A DNA stretch of 64,000 nucleotides from positions 1-64,000 of the forward strand of contig JBDVMP010000066.1 in the NCBI GenBank assembly GCA_039970095.1, given 5' to 3'. Origin of the DNA: JAMZMI01 sp039970095. GTDB lineage: Bacteria; Bacteroidota; Bacteroidia; Cytophagales; Cyclobacteriaceae. The notes beneath the pieces were generated by a model. It had not been told where the DNA came from, did no database searches, and saw only the letters and a program-made list of their open reading frames with translations. Shown piece by piece: positions 16,875 through 26,471 of the stretch. A program made the translations under genes and the position numbers. The stretch's first letter is position 1, and each line of letters begins with the position of its first letter.

Positions 16875-17618
16875 ATGGATTTGAAACTGAAAATCTGGAG
16901 ACAAAAAAATAGCAGCGATAAAGGTAAAATCGTGGATTATGACATCAAAAATGTTTCGCCAGACATGTCCTTTTTGGAGATGCTGGACATACTCAACGAC
17001 GAACTGGTAGGAAAAGATGAAGAGCCTGTAGCCTTTGATCACGATTGCCGCGAGGGAATCTGTGGAATGTGCTCACTACAAATCAACGGTAAGCCGCACG
17101 GACCTGACTCTGCCATCACGACATGCCAGCTGCACATGAGAAAATTCAAAGATGGAGACACCATCTATATTGAGCCGTTCAGAGCAAAGGCATTTCCTGT
17201 GATCAAGGATCTGGTTGTAGATAGGACTTCATTTGATCGTATTCAACATGCAGGAGGTTACGTTTCGGTGAATACCTCTGGAAACACTCAGGACGCCAAT
17301 GCTATTCCTATAAACAAAGAAAACGCAGATCACGCATTTGATGCGGCTACTTGTATCGGCTGTGGAGCATGTGTAGCGGCTTGTAAAAATGCTTCCGCTA
17401 TGCTATTTGTCTCTGCGAAAGTATCTCAATATGCACTTTTGCCGCAAGGCCAGGTGGAGCGAAAAATGAGAGCTGAAAAAATGGTAGCCCAGATGGATGC
17501 CGAAGGTTTCGGCGCTTGTACCAACACAGGCGCCTGCTCGGCTGAATGCCCCAAAGAAATCAGCCTGACGAACATCGCCCGGCTCAATCGAGAGTTTCTT
17601 AATTCGAGTTTTAATTGA
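16875..17618 (+). CDS. sdhB: Succinate dehydrogenase iron-sulfur subunit
   Basis: 247 residues carrying three iron-sulfur centres. The [2Fe-2S] ligands are in CREGICGMCSLQ with a distal Cys in TTCQLH; the [4Fe-4S] ligands in CIGCGACVAACKNA; the [3Fe-4S] region in CTNTGACSAECPKEI. It transfers electrons from the SdhA flavin to quinone at SdhC. It ends the sdhCAB operon; an intrinsic terminator starts about 10 bases after its stop. Confidence 0.96.
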   Translation: MDLKLKIWRQKNSSDKGKIVDYDIKNVSPDMSFLEMLDILNDELVGKDEEPVAFDHDCREGICGMCSLQINGKPHGPDSAITTCQLHMRKFKDGDTIYIEPFRAKAFPVIKDLVVDRTSFDRIQHAGGYVSVNTSGNTQDANAIPINKENADHAFDAATCIGCGACVAACKNASAMLFVSAKVSQYALLPQGQVERKMRAEKMVAQMDAEGFGACTNTGACSAECPKEISLTNIARLNREFLNSSFN

Positions 17619-17626
17619 TTTTAAAT

Positions 17627-17656
17627 AAAAGCTCTGACTAGTCAGGGCTTTTTTAT
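17627..17656 (+). terminator. Intrinsic terminator of sdhCAB
   Basis: Stem AAAGC-CTGACTAGTCAG-GCTTT (with one mismatched pair) around the palindrome CTGACTAGTCAG, followed by six T. Located directly after the sdhB stop. Confidence 0.85.
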
Positions 17657-17770
17657 TTATCAGCATTTTTCCAGTTCGTTACTCGGTCATATAATTGATT
17701 CCGTATTTCATCGGAATTTTTAATTTGCTTACTTTAATGAACCCTTAGGCATCACTGTCTCGCCAGAAAC

Positions 17771-19975
17771 ATGCAACCAACCGCTGAATTAAATACTGAT
17801 CATGTAGTTCAGCTGCTCGAAGAAGCTTATTCTATAAGAATAAACAACCTTCAGGGCAGCATGGATTTGACCAACAAGGCCATGTCCATAAGTCAGAAAA
17901 TGCAGGACAACCTGCTAATGGCCAAGTGCACGTCACGTCTTTCTTTGTATCACATGATTCTTGGCGAGTACGAACGCGCTATAAAGCTTGGCACAGAAGC
18001 TCTGCCACTTTTCGAAAAGGAAAAGTACAAACCCGGCATTGCCGAGGTGAAGTACAACATCGCAGGAGTTTACTACAAGACGGACAAATATCACCAGGCT
18101 CTGGTTTACCTGATTGACTGCCTTACTATTTTCGAAGAGCTCAGGGATATGCATAATCAGGCACGTGTGCACAAATCCCTTGGGACTATTTACGAGTATT
18201 TCGGTGACGAAAAAAGTGCCGTCATTTCTTACGAAAGATCGATATCAGCAGCACAAAAAGTTAAGGATCTCAATCTCGAGTCTAACGCCTACAACCCACT
18301 ATCAGGCATCTACCTGAACAAAGGAAATGTACCCAAAGCCACTGAGCTGATAGAAAGATCAATCGCCATGAAAAACAAAACAGGCGATACAAGAGGTTTG
18401 GCATTTGCCATATATGGAAAAGCTAAAATTTATGCCAAAACTGGTGAATTTGAGGTTGCAAAACAGCTTTACCTGGAGTCCTTAAAAATCCACCAAGACA
18501 TGGGCGAACGGCTTGGAAGAGCTATGGTGCTTTATAAACTGGGTGTGCTCTATACTAAAATGAATATGTTGGATAAAGCGGAGGAAGTGCTAAATGAGGC
18601 ACTAAAATTCTCTACAGAATTCAACATTGTCATCATCAAGTTTAAGTGCAACTACCAGCTATATGAAATTTTTAAGCACAAGCAAAATCATGTTCGGGCA
18701 CTTAAGTACTTAGAAACATATTTAGAAGAAAAAGAAAGCGTTATAAATAGCCAAACCCGAAAAATAATTGAAAGCTATGAAGCGCTCACATCTATGGAAA
18801 GGCTCAAAAAAGAGGCTGAGATGCAACGCGAAAAAGCCGAAATTCTCGAGAAAAAGAATCTGGCTGAAGAATCGTCTCGGGTAAGGCAAGAATTTCTATC
18901 CACGATGAGCCATGAGATTCGCACTCCTCTAAATGCTGTCATTACCATCACTTCTCTGTTGGAGGATAAATCTGACAACAACGATGATGAGTTGCTAAAA
19001 TCCCTCAAGTTTTCTTCCAACAATCTTCTCAGAATTATCAATGACATTCTTGACTTCAGTAAGCTGGATGCTGGGAAAGTTACCCTGGATCCAACCTCCG
19101 GAGACCTGTTGTCGCTACTAGAAAACATTCGCAATGCCTACAAAAACCTCGCAAGGGAAAAGGGGATCGAGATCAAATTAAATATTGACAAAACGGTCAA
19201 AAGGTTCTATAAAATTGACGAGACCAAAATCACTCAAATACTGGGCAACCTTGTCAGTAATGCCATCAAATTCACCGATGAGGGCGAAGTTTCTATGGGC
19301 GTAAGGTTACTTAGAAAAGGAGCTAAATCTGACCAACTTGAAATAAGCATATCTGATACAGGTATGGGTATTGCTGAGAAATCTCTCAATGATATTTTTG
19401 ATAGTTTTTCTCAATCTAAATCCTACACTACCCGAAAACATCAGGGTACAGGGCTAGGATTGGCCATTGTAAAAAAACTGGTACATCTTCATGGAAGTAA
19501 TATTGACGTAGAAAGTACTATTGGTAAGGGATCACGGTTTTTCTTTCAAATAAACCTTGACCATGGCATTAACCACAAATCCAATACAGTTGAAATTTCT
19601 GATGACCTGAACGGAAAAACCGTATTAATGGCTGAAGACAATATGATCAACGCCCTGGTTTCAATTAAGCTTTTATCCAAATGGGGACTAAACGTAGAGC
19701 ATGCTAAAGATGGTCTGGAGGCAGTAGAGCTTTCCGGCACCAAAATTTTTGACTTTATCCTGATGGATATCCACATGCCAAACCTTGATGGTTTTGACGC
19801 CACGCGCAGCATTAGAGCCACTTCGAACCCCAACTGTGGCACCCCTATTTATGCCCTCACAGCAGATATAACCGCAAGTCAACGCGAACTATTCTCACCC
19901 TATTTTGACGGTTTTTTGCTTAAGCCAATAGAAATAGACAAACTATTCAACACACTAACAAAGGAATCCATCTAA
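17771..19975 (+). CDS. TPR-containing hybrid sensor histidine kinase
   Basis: 734 residues, no signal peptide or membrane segment, so a cytoplasmic sensor. Residues ~20-330 form tetratricopeptide repeats (EYERAIKLGTEALPLFEKEK, KYHQALVYLIDCLTIFEEL and so on). A coiled coil (~335-372) leads to the HisKA box FLSTMSHEIRTPLNAV with His381. The HATPase domain has NLVSNAIKF, DTGMGIA and GTGLGLAIVK boxes. A C-terminal receiver (about 615-730) has the phosphoacceptor Asp666 in LMDIHMPNLDG. The kinase is therefore a hybrid with no separate output; a phosphotransfer or response partner is not evident nearby. Confidence 0.93.
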   Translation: MQPTAELNTDHVVQLLEEAYSIRINNLQGSMDLTNKAMSISQKMQDNLLMAKCTSRLSLYHMILGEYERAIKLGTEALPLFEKEKYKPGIAEVKYNIAGVYYKTDKYHQALVYLIDCLTIFEELRDMHNQARVHKSLGTIYEYFGDEKSAVISYERSISAAQKVKDLNLESNAYNPLSGIYLNKGNVPKATELIERSIAMKNKTGDTRGLAFAIYGKAKIYAKTGEFEVAKQLYLESLKIHQDMGERLGRAMVLYKLGVLYTKMNMLDKAEEVLNEALKFSTEFNIVIIKFKCNYQLYEIFKHKQNHVRALKYLETYLEEKESVINSQTRKIIESYEALTSMERLKKEAEMQREKAEILEKKNLAEESSRVRQEFLSTMSHEIRTPLNAVITITSLLEDKSDNNDDELLKSLKFSSNNLLRIINDILDFSKLDAGKVTLDPTSGDLLSLLENIRNAYKNLAREKGIEIKLNIDKTVKRFYKIDETKITQILGNLVSNAIKFTDEGEVSMGVRLLRKGAKSDQLEISISDTGMGIAEKSLNDIFDSFSQSKSYTTRKHQGTGLGLAIVKKLVHLHGSNIDVESTIGKGSRFFFQINLDHGINHKSNTVEISDDLNGKTVLMAEDNMINALVSIKLLSKWGLNVEHAKDGLEAVELSGTKIFDFILMDIHMPNLDGFDATRSIRATSNPNCGTPIYALTADITASQRELFSPYFDGFLLKPIEIDKLFNTLTKESI

Positions 19976-20070
19976 TAAACTAACCTATATATCCTAAATT
20001 CGATTGTAGATGCTCCAATACATTTAGGATAAAATTGAATACTTACTATCTTGCGTAATAAAATCAGCCT

Positions 20071-22785
20071 TTGAAGAAGTTACTTATCCTTATTGCGATC
20101 CTTCTTCTTGGTGGCGCTGGTTATTTTACCTATACCAAATGGGTAAAAGACGCCAACCTCACCAACTGGTCATTCGTCCCTCAAAACGCACTTGTCGTTT
20201 ACGAATCTTCCACTCCGTTTGCTACTCTTGAAGATGTTAAACAAACCGGAGTTTGGAAAAACATAATCTCCCTCCCATTATTTTCTTCCATGGAAGAAAA
20301 TCTAGACATACTTGACACACTTGCCGGAGAAGGCAACTTCAAAAGTCTATTCAAAAACACAAATACCCTGATTTCACTACACCAAACTTCCAGTTCGGGG
20401 TATGACTTCTTGTATATCGTTGACATAGACAAGCTTGGCAAACACGCATTTGTCAGTAAGGCATTGGCCTATTTTAGAAATTTGGGATATTCAATCAAAA
20501 CCAGAGAATACCTTGATTTCACCATTACCGAGTTGAAAATACAAGGCAGCCCTGATGCCTTCACTTTTATCTTCTACAAGAATTTTTTTATAGGAAGTTT
20601 CTCAGCATTCCTCGTTGAAGATGGAATCAGAACGGTGGTGGATAAGGAAATAAACTCATTTCAAAGGAAATTTTCAGAACTCCAAAGGGTCTCCAAGCTC
20701 ACCCGGGATCAAGGCAACCTTTACTTGAACTTATCCAGATATGACGCAATGATCAATGGCATTGTCAACAAGAAAATTGATTTAGAACTGGCCAAATCTT
20801 CATTTCTTGACCTCAAAGTGGAAGATCACTACATTAATCTCTCTGGTTTTACCTTTTTAGACGAGCCCACACAATTTCTCAGTACAATGACTATAGACCC
20901 AGGGTCTGCATTTGACATGGCAGAGATTATCCCTACACAGACCGCCTGGATGTACCATTACAATATGAATGACGCCAAAGAGTTTGCCAGCAAGCTAGAG
21001 TCCTATTGTTTGATATCGGATAATGGTGTATTAAAGAAACGCGAAGAGTTACTTCAAAAAAAGGACTTTGACGTGACCTATGCCTACCAACTGGTCGATG
21101 AAGAAATAGGCCTCATAACTCTGGAACAAAGCAGACCCACAAGAGAAGACAGAATGCTTATTCTTGAAATCAAGGATATGGGTGAGGCGCTCAATTTCTT
21201 CAATTCCATGACAGAAAGAGAAGCAGCCAAGTCAGGAGATACTGTATATGTGGAAAACTACGGCAACTACGAAATAAGAAAGTTGCCTGTGGATGAGTTT
21301 CCCTACGCATTACTTGGCAACATTGCCCTTGGCTTCAAAAGTTCTTTTTACATACAGCACCGCAACTATCTGATTTTTTGCAACAACCTTCTTCAGCTAA
21401 AAAACTTTACGCGCTCCATAGAAAACGAAAATACCTGGGGTAAGTCACTAAAGTTTAAAAAAATGCTTGACCTGGGAAATCAGGCTGCCAACTTCAGCAT
21501 GTTCATTAACACACCCAGAGCTTGGATTCAGAGCGCTGAAGCGCTTGAATCTTCATGGGCAGGATTTGCTAAAGAATACCAGTTTCCTATAAAAAATCTG
21601 GAATTCATCACCGTACAGTTTAGCGCAGTGGATAACAAGTTTTACACCAACATCACAGCACATCAGCCATATATACCTAGTGGAAGCATTCCAGACAAAG
21701 TAACCACTCAGGAGTCAGTAGCTTTGCCGGATTTCATCACCACCAAACCGTATATTATCACCAACCACACCACACGTGACAGAGAGGTGGTTGTTCAGGA
21801 TTCATCGAATCATATCCACCATTTTAGCAGCGGGTTTGATGCCCTCTGGTCCAAAGATGTTGGAAACAAAATCATCTCAGATATTGAACAGATTGATTAT
21901 TACAAAAACGGTAAGCTACAAATCGCTTTTGCGACAAAATCAGACATTCACATCATTGACAGAACAGGTGAATATATTCCAGGATTTCCTAAAAACACCC
22001 CTGGAAAGCGGGATGCGGAACATTTCAAAATCATTGACTATGACAATTCTAAAAATTACAGATTTGCCATAGCGGACACCAAAGGTAATGTCTACCTAAC
22101 GGATAAAGATGTCAATCCGCTTAATGGATGGTCGCCACTAAAGTTCGATTCTCCTATTGTACAGGCACCTGAACATCACCGAATAGGGCGCAAAGATGTA
22201 ATCATTGTTGTTCAGAAAAATGGTAAAGTAAATGTATTGAACCGACGGGGAGAACAAATGGAGAAATTCCCGATGGTATTGGACACTGACATCAGAAGTG
22301 AGATTTTCGTAAAAGAAACCAACGAGCTTAAATCATCATCGATTCATTTGGTTACAACATCAGGTGAAACCATGGAAATCAGTCTTGCAGGAAGTTTACT
22401 CAATAGAGATCAACTTTATAAGCCAGCGGCTTCTACAGACTTCAGGCTCATCACAGACGTTTCAAAGGAATCCTTTGTACTGCTCAGAAACACCGAGCGC
22501 AAGTATGAGGTGCTGTCAGAGTCTGGTCAGTCGCTCTTCGAAAAAGACTACTTCACTGACAAGACCCTATATACACAGTACTACAAGCTAGGAGGTGGAA
22601 CCAACTTCATCATACTGACAGACCCTAGTGGATCATATCTATATATCTATGACATGAATGGTAAATTGGTAACCGGTCGGCCTCTTGCAGCCACTATGCC
22701 AATAGCCATGCTGAAATATGAAAATGAGTACCAGATCTACCGAGTTGTCGATAAAAATCTGGAACTCATTTCATTGTCATTTTAG
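20071..22785 (+). CDS. Large membrane-anchored protein of unknown function (DUF3352-like N-terminal part)
   Basis: 904 residues, starting at TTG (20071); no ATG fits better and the sequence begins MKKLLILIAILLLGGAGYF, a membrane anchor. The N-terminal ~550 residues (VPQNALVVYESSTPFATLEDV, then alternating strands) resemble the DUF3352-type proteins that open with a statement about values guarding against loss of a target, but this is a weak resemblance. Residues ~575-900 look like a beta-propeller of short strands (HIHHFSSGFDALWSKDV; IHIIDRTGEYIPGFPKNTPG). No catalytic motif was recognised. The stop overlaps the end of the convergent MATE gene. Confidence 0.7.
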   Translation: MKKLLILIAILLLGGAGYFTYTKWVKDANLTNWSFVPQNALVVYESSTPFATLEDVKQTGVWKNIISLPLFSSMEENLDILDTLAGEGNFKSLFKNTNTLISLHQTSSSGYDFLYIVDIDKLGKHAFVSKALAYFRNLGYSIKTREYLDFTITELKIQGSPDAFTFIFYKNFFIGSFSAFLVEDGIRTVVDKEINSFQRKFSELQRVSKLTRDQGNLYLNLSRYDAMINGIVNKKIDLELAKSSFLDLKVEDHYINLSGFTFLDEPTQFLSTMTIDPGSAFDMAEIIPTQTAWMYHYNMNDAKEFASKLESYCLISDNGVLKKREELLQKKDFDVTYAYQLVDEEIGLITLEQSRPTREDRMLILEIKDMGEALNFFNSMTEREAAKSGDTVYVENYGNYEIRKLPVDEFPYALLGNIALGFKSSFYIQHRNYLIFCNNLLQLKNFTRSIENENTWGKSLKFKKMLDLGNQAANFSMFINTPRAWIQSAEALESSWAGFAKEYQFPIKNLEFITVQFSAVDNKFYTNITAHQPYIPSGSIPDKVTTQESVALPDFITTKPYIITNHTTRDREVVVQDSSNHIHHFSSGFDALWSKDVGNKIISDIEQIDYYKNGKLQIAFATKSDIHIIDRTGEYIPGFPKNTPGKRDAEHFKIIDYDNSKNYRFAIADTKGNVYLTDKDVNPLNGWSPLKFDSPIVQAPEHHRIGRKDVIIVVQKNGKVNVLNRRGEQMEKFPMVLDTDIRSEIFVKETNELKSSSIHLVTTSGETMEISLAGSLLNRDQLYKPAASTDFRLITDVSKESFVLLRNTERKYEVLSESGQSLFEKDYFTDKTLYTQYYKLGGGTNFIILTDPSGSYLYIYDMNGKLVTGRPLAATMPIAMLKYENEYQIYRVVDKNLELISLSF

Positions 22786-24176
22786 ACAGAGACGTCTTTC
22801 CACTTTCCGCGTCTGAACAGGTAAATACAAATCACAGCTTGCAGTGAATGACAAAAAGCGATAGTAAACAATACACCGTTCACCCTCCAGTCTAAAACTG
22901 TTGACAGCACATAGGCGAGAGGTATTTGGATTACCCAAAAAACGACCAGATTAATCCAAAGAGGTGTTTTGGTATCTCCTGCACCATTGAACGCCTGGCT
23001 TATGACCATGCCATAAGCGAAGAAAACATAGCCTATACAGATTATTCGAAGTGCCGAAACCCCAACATCAATTACATGAGGTTCCAAAGAAAAAATCTGA
23101 ATTATAGGCTCAGCAGCGATGTAAAACAAAATAGACACGCCTCCTAGAAAAAGCATGTTGTACTTAGCTGTTCTCCACACAGAAGTCTCTGCTCTAATCG
23201 GTTCTCCGGCACCCAGATTCTGACCTACCAGTGTTGCGGCTGCATTGGACATTCCCCAGGAAGGTAAAATAGTAAATACAATTACCCTAAAGGCTATCTG
23301 ATACCCCGCTACCGCATCAGTACCGAAATTGGAAATCAACATAATTAAGAATATCCAACTGGCTGTTTCGATCAGAAACTGACCAATACCAGAGGCGGAT
23401 ATTCGGATTAGTTCCACAATCGTTTTGAATCTAATCACTACGTGTCTGACCAGCAGCCTAATCCTGGAACTACCATTTACCAGATGAACTACCTGATAAA
23501 CAACACCAATCGACCGACCGATGGTCGTGGCTATGGCAGCTCCTTCTATTCCCATTGCCGGTATGGGGCCAAGCCCAAAGATCAAGAGCGGATCCAGAAT
23601 AATGTTCAGCCCATTTGAGATAAACAGTGCGCGCATAGCGATAGATGCATCACCTGCACCACGGAAAACAGCATTGATCAGAAACAGTAACAAAATAGGC
23701 ATATTGCCTAAAAACATGATTTTTGTAAATCCTACTCCTTCCTGTATAACATCATCAGAGGCTCCAAGCAATCCCAATAGTTCTTCCGCCTGGAAAAACC
23801 CGAAGATTCCCAAAACCAGACTCACCATTATGCCGAGGAAAATCGATTGAAATCCCGCACTAGCCGCTCGGTCTGGATTCCCCTCTCCAATTCTTCTGGC
23901 TACTACGGCTGTTGCCGCCATAGACATCCCCACTGCAACTGAATAGACGATCATCATCATCGACTCTGTGTAACCGACAGTCGCTACTGCATTGGTGCTG
24001 ATTTTGGAAACCCAAAACATATCCACCACCGCAAATACAGCTTCGAGACTCATCTCGGCTATCATGGGAATGGACAATAGAAAAATGGCCCTATTGATAC
24101 TACCAGATGTAAAACTCTGATCCGAACCCTTGAGTGCCTCAATAAATAAATTGAATATAGATTTTGCTGAACGCAT
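22782..24176 (-). CDS. MATE-family multidrug efflux transporter
   Basis: 464 residues with twelve hydrophobic segments in two homologous halves, each opening with a motif of the NorM/DinF type: SIPMIAEMSLEAVFAVVDMFWVSKI in the N-half (given in part) and GWGMSNAAATLVGQNLGAG in the C-half. It probably exports cationic drugs or metabolites in exchange for Na+ or H+ (family knowledge; the substrate is unknown). Convergent with the 904-aa gene, with stops overlapping by a few bases. The upstream 228-base gap is AT-rich and shows no clear promoter box. Confidence 0.93.
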   Translation of the reverse strand: MRSAKSIFNLFIEALKGSDQSFTSGSINRAIFLLSIPMIAEMSLEAVFAVVDMFWVSKISTNAVATVGYTESMMMIVYSVAVGMSMAATAVVARRIGEGNPDRAASAGFQSIFLGIMVSLVLGIFGFFQAEELLGLLGASDDVIQEGVGFTKIMFLGNMPILLLFLINAVFRGAGDASIAMRALFISNGLNIILDPLLIFGLGPIPAMGIEGAAIATTIGRSIGVVYQVVHLVNGSSRIRLLVRHVVIRFKTIVELIRISASGIGQFLIETASWIFLIMLISNFGTDAVAGYQIAFRVIVFTILPSWGMSNAAATLVGQNLGAGEPIRAETSVWRTAKYNMLFLGGVSILFYIAAEPIIQIFSLEPHVIDVGVSALRIICIGYVFFAYGMVISQAFNGAGDTKTPLWINLVVFWVIQIPLAYVLSTVLDWRVNGVLFTIAFCHSLQAVICIYLFRRGKWKDVSV

Positions 24177-24404
24177 TTCTTAAAAATTAAAAAGTAAAGG
24201 AAAATTACAGATGGATATAGTCTTGGCTGCTAAAGGCTTAGCAGAAAGAAATTGTGGTGACTATATCGACGTTCAGAATCATGATGCAACAAATAAAGTG
24301 AATTTTCTGCAAATTGAAATTATTGCCGGGTTATTTTTTCATAAACACAATTCAAACCCCGACTATTTACTATTTTCGAAAAAAGCCAAACCAAAATCTT
24401 TTCC

Positions 24405-26384
24405 GTGCGCCATCTTTTGATCATCTTTTTATTGACGGTTATTGCCCCGTTCGCTTATTGCCAATCAGAGGAACACATTGATAGTCTGAACCTTATACTG
24501 GCTGATAGTGCGTGTTCCAACGAACTATTTTCAAGAAAAACCTATCAATCGATTGCTTCAAAACTGAGGGATTCACACTATCCACAAGGCCAGGTTGATG
24601 CACTAAAAAACTACGGAACCATGATGTATTGCCTGGGTAAAACAGACAGTGCCATCATTTTATATCGTCAAGGGGGCTATTACGCTGAAAAAGAAAACCT
24701 TCTTACAATTTCAGGTAAGCTCTTCAATAATGTAGGCTTCATTTTTCAGATGAACGGTGAATATGATTCAAGCATTTACAATTTCAAGAAGGCACTAAAA
24801 ATTGCAAAATCAATTGGAGATCCAATGATACTTAGTTCTGTTTATTCAGGAATTGGAATAGTTCAACAGCATTCCGGTCAACTAGACTCTGCGCTGGCCA
24901 CCTATTTGAAAGCATTTCAAGTGGCAGAGGAAAATGACATCCCGAAACTCGGAGTAGTAGCCATGTTAAACATTGCCACCATTCACTACGACCATTTCCC
25001 TGAGAGATTAGACGTGAAGGGCCTTGAAACCAACCTCGAGTTTGCGCGAGAAGTTGGAGATCGTAGAAGTGAAATATCTTTTTTAGAATTCCTTGGATAC
25101 ATTTCATCAGATAGTTCAAAACACACAGAAGCGATAGCATATTTTAATCAGGCTCTCCAGGTCAACAAAGAACTTAAAGATCAAAATGCACAGGTTCTCA
25201 TATTACAAGGTCTGGCATACGCATACACCAACAAGGGTGATTATAGAGAATCAAGCAAGGTTCTTGAAGACGCCATTCAGGTGGCCATGACGTCCGGGTC
25301 TGAATCTAACTTACCAAGGCTTTATTTAGATAAAACCTTAAACTACCTGAGAATAAACTCTTATGATCTAGCGGAAAAAAATGCAAACGAAAGCATCCGA
25401 GTTGCTGAAAGGCTTAAAAGCGGCGAGCACCTGGCTAATGCATATAAATATTTAGCTGAAGCTCTGAACGGCAAAGGAGCGTTTGCAGAGGCCTATCAGG
25501 CACAGCTTGAACACTCGAGGCTTAGCAAAGAAATACTCGACGCTGCAAAGTCAGAGCAACTCACCGAAATGGAGACCAAATATGAAACCGAAAGAAAAGA
25601 AGCGGAGATAGCCAAACTATCGCAGCAAGCCTCTATCCAGGTGCTGCAGATCCAGCAAAGGAATCAGACCATCGTTATCGGATTGATAGTCTTCATCCTC
25701 ATCATTGTCATTGCCTATTTCCTCTACCGAGAACGATCCTTGAGGAATGAGCGATCTCAAACTGAGCTGGAGCAACGGTTTCTCCGATCTCAGCTCAATC
25801 CTCATTTCATTTTCAATGCACTCCTCGCGATCCAAAATTTCATGCTGAAAAATGATGGCCCAAAAGCTGCCCTATACCTGACTAAGTTTTCTAAACTGAT
25901 GAGAGAAATTCTGGAAAGCTCAAGACAGGAGTTCATCCCACTGGAATCAGAAGTAGAACTGATCACCAACTATCTGGACATCCATAAATTACGGTTAAAC
26001 GATTCCTTTGATTACAGTATAGAAATTGATGATCAGATTGATCCCGAAACAGACACCATCCCTCCTATGTTTGTACAGCCCTTTGTGGAAAATGCCATTG
26101 AACACGGTATTGCCGACAAGAAAGAAGGTGGACTTATTGAAATCAAATTTCACAAATCGGAAAATCACATCTTCATAGAAGTACTGGACAATGGAAAAGG
26201 CCTGTTTTCAGCAGAAAGCAAAAGCCACAAATCTCTGGCGTCCAGGATCATCCGTGAAAGAATGGCGCTTTTCAACAAAACCCTCAAAAACAAAATTCAA
26301 CTCGTGCTCGACAATGTAGAAAATGAATCTGGCGAAATACTGGGCACTAAAGTAGAATTGAAGGTTCCGTTTAGATATACCTAA
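24405..26384 (+). CDS. TPR sensor histidine kinase of the LytS/YehU (His_kinase) type
   Basis: 659 residues from a GTG start. Signal-like N-terminus (LLIIFLLTVIAPFAYC), then an extracytoplasmic TPR domain (~50-390; NNVGFIFQMNGEYDSSIYNF, GIGIVQQHSGQLDSALATYL), a coiled coil, and one membrane helix (~420-440, TIVIGLIVFILIIVIAYFLY). The His_kinase domain follows with His467 in QLNPHFIFNALLAIQ and an N-box PFVENAIEHGI in the ATPase domain. Kinases of this type pair with LytTR regulators; one is encoded at 28794, with two lipoprotein genes between. The start codon and exact N-terminus are uncertain. Confidence 0.9.
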   Translation: MRHLLIIFLLTVIAPFAYCQSEEHIDSLNLILADSACSNELFSRKTYQSIASKLRDSHYPQGQVDALKNYGTMMYCLGKTDSAIILYRQGGYYAEKENLLTISGKLFNNVGFIFQMNGEYDSSIYNFKKALKIAKSIGDPMILSSVYSGIGIVQQHSGQLDSALATYLKAFQVAEENDIPKLGVVAMLNIATIHYDHFPERLDVKGLETNLEFAREVGDRRSEISFLEFLGYISSDSSKHTEAIAYFNQALQVNKELKDQNAQVLILQGLAYAYTNKGDYRESSKVLEDAIQVAMTSGSESNLPRLYLDKTLNYLRINSYDLAEKNANESIRVAERLKSGEHLANAYKYLAEALNGKGAFAEAYQAQLEHSRLSKEILDAAKSEQLTEMETKYETERKEAEIAKLSQQASIQVLQIQQRNQTIVIGLIVFILIIVIAYFLYRERSLRNERSQTELEQRFLRSQLNPHFIFNALLAIQNFMLKNDGPKAALYLTKFSKLMREILESSRQEFIPLESEVELITNYLDIHKLRLNDSFDYSIEIDDQIDPETDTIPPMFVQPFVENAIEHGIADKKEGGLIEIKFHKSENHIFIEVLDNGKGLFSAESKSHKSLASRIIRERMALFNKTLKNKIQLVLDNVENESGEILGTKVELKVPFRYT

Positions 26385-26447
26385 CACAAAGTCCGCCAGC
26401 TATAAAGTCAGCCTGCCATTTTAATATCAAAACAATTTATTATCTTG

Positions 26448-26469
26448 TATGTTCATACATTTGAACATA
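26448..26469. promoter_or_regulatory. Perfect inverted repeat before the DUF4185 gene (possible operator)
   Basis: TATGTTCA-TACATT-TGAACATA: two perfect 8-base arms with a 6-base spacer, ending three bases before the ATG at 26472. It overlaps possible -7 boxes (TATCTTG at 26441, TACATTTG at 26456). Position and symmetry suggest a repressor site or a hairpin at the start of the mRNA. Confidence 0.4.
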
Positions 26470-26471
26470 AC

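Noticed and set aside
24211..24420. 69-codon ORF before the LytS-type kinase gene
   Set aside because: No recognisable features; overlaps the start of the kinase gene in another frame and is low-complexity at the end.
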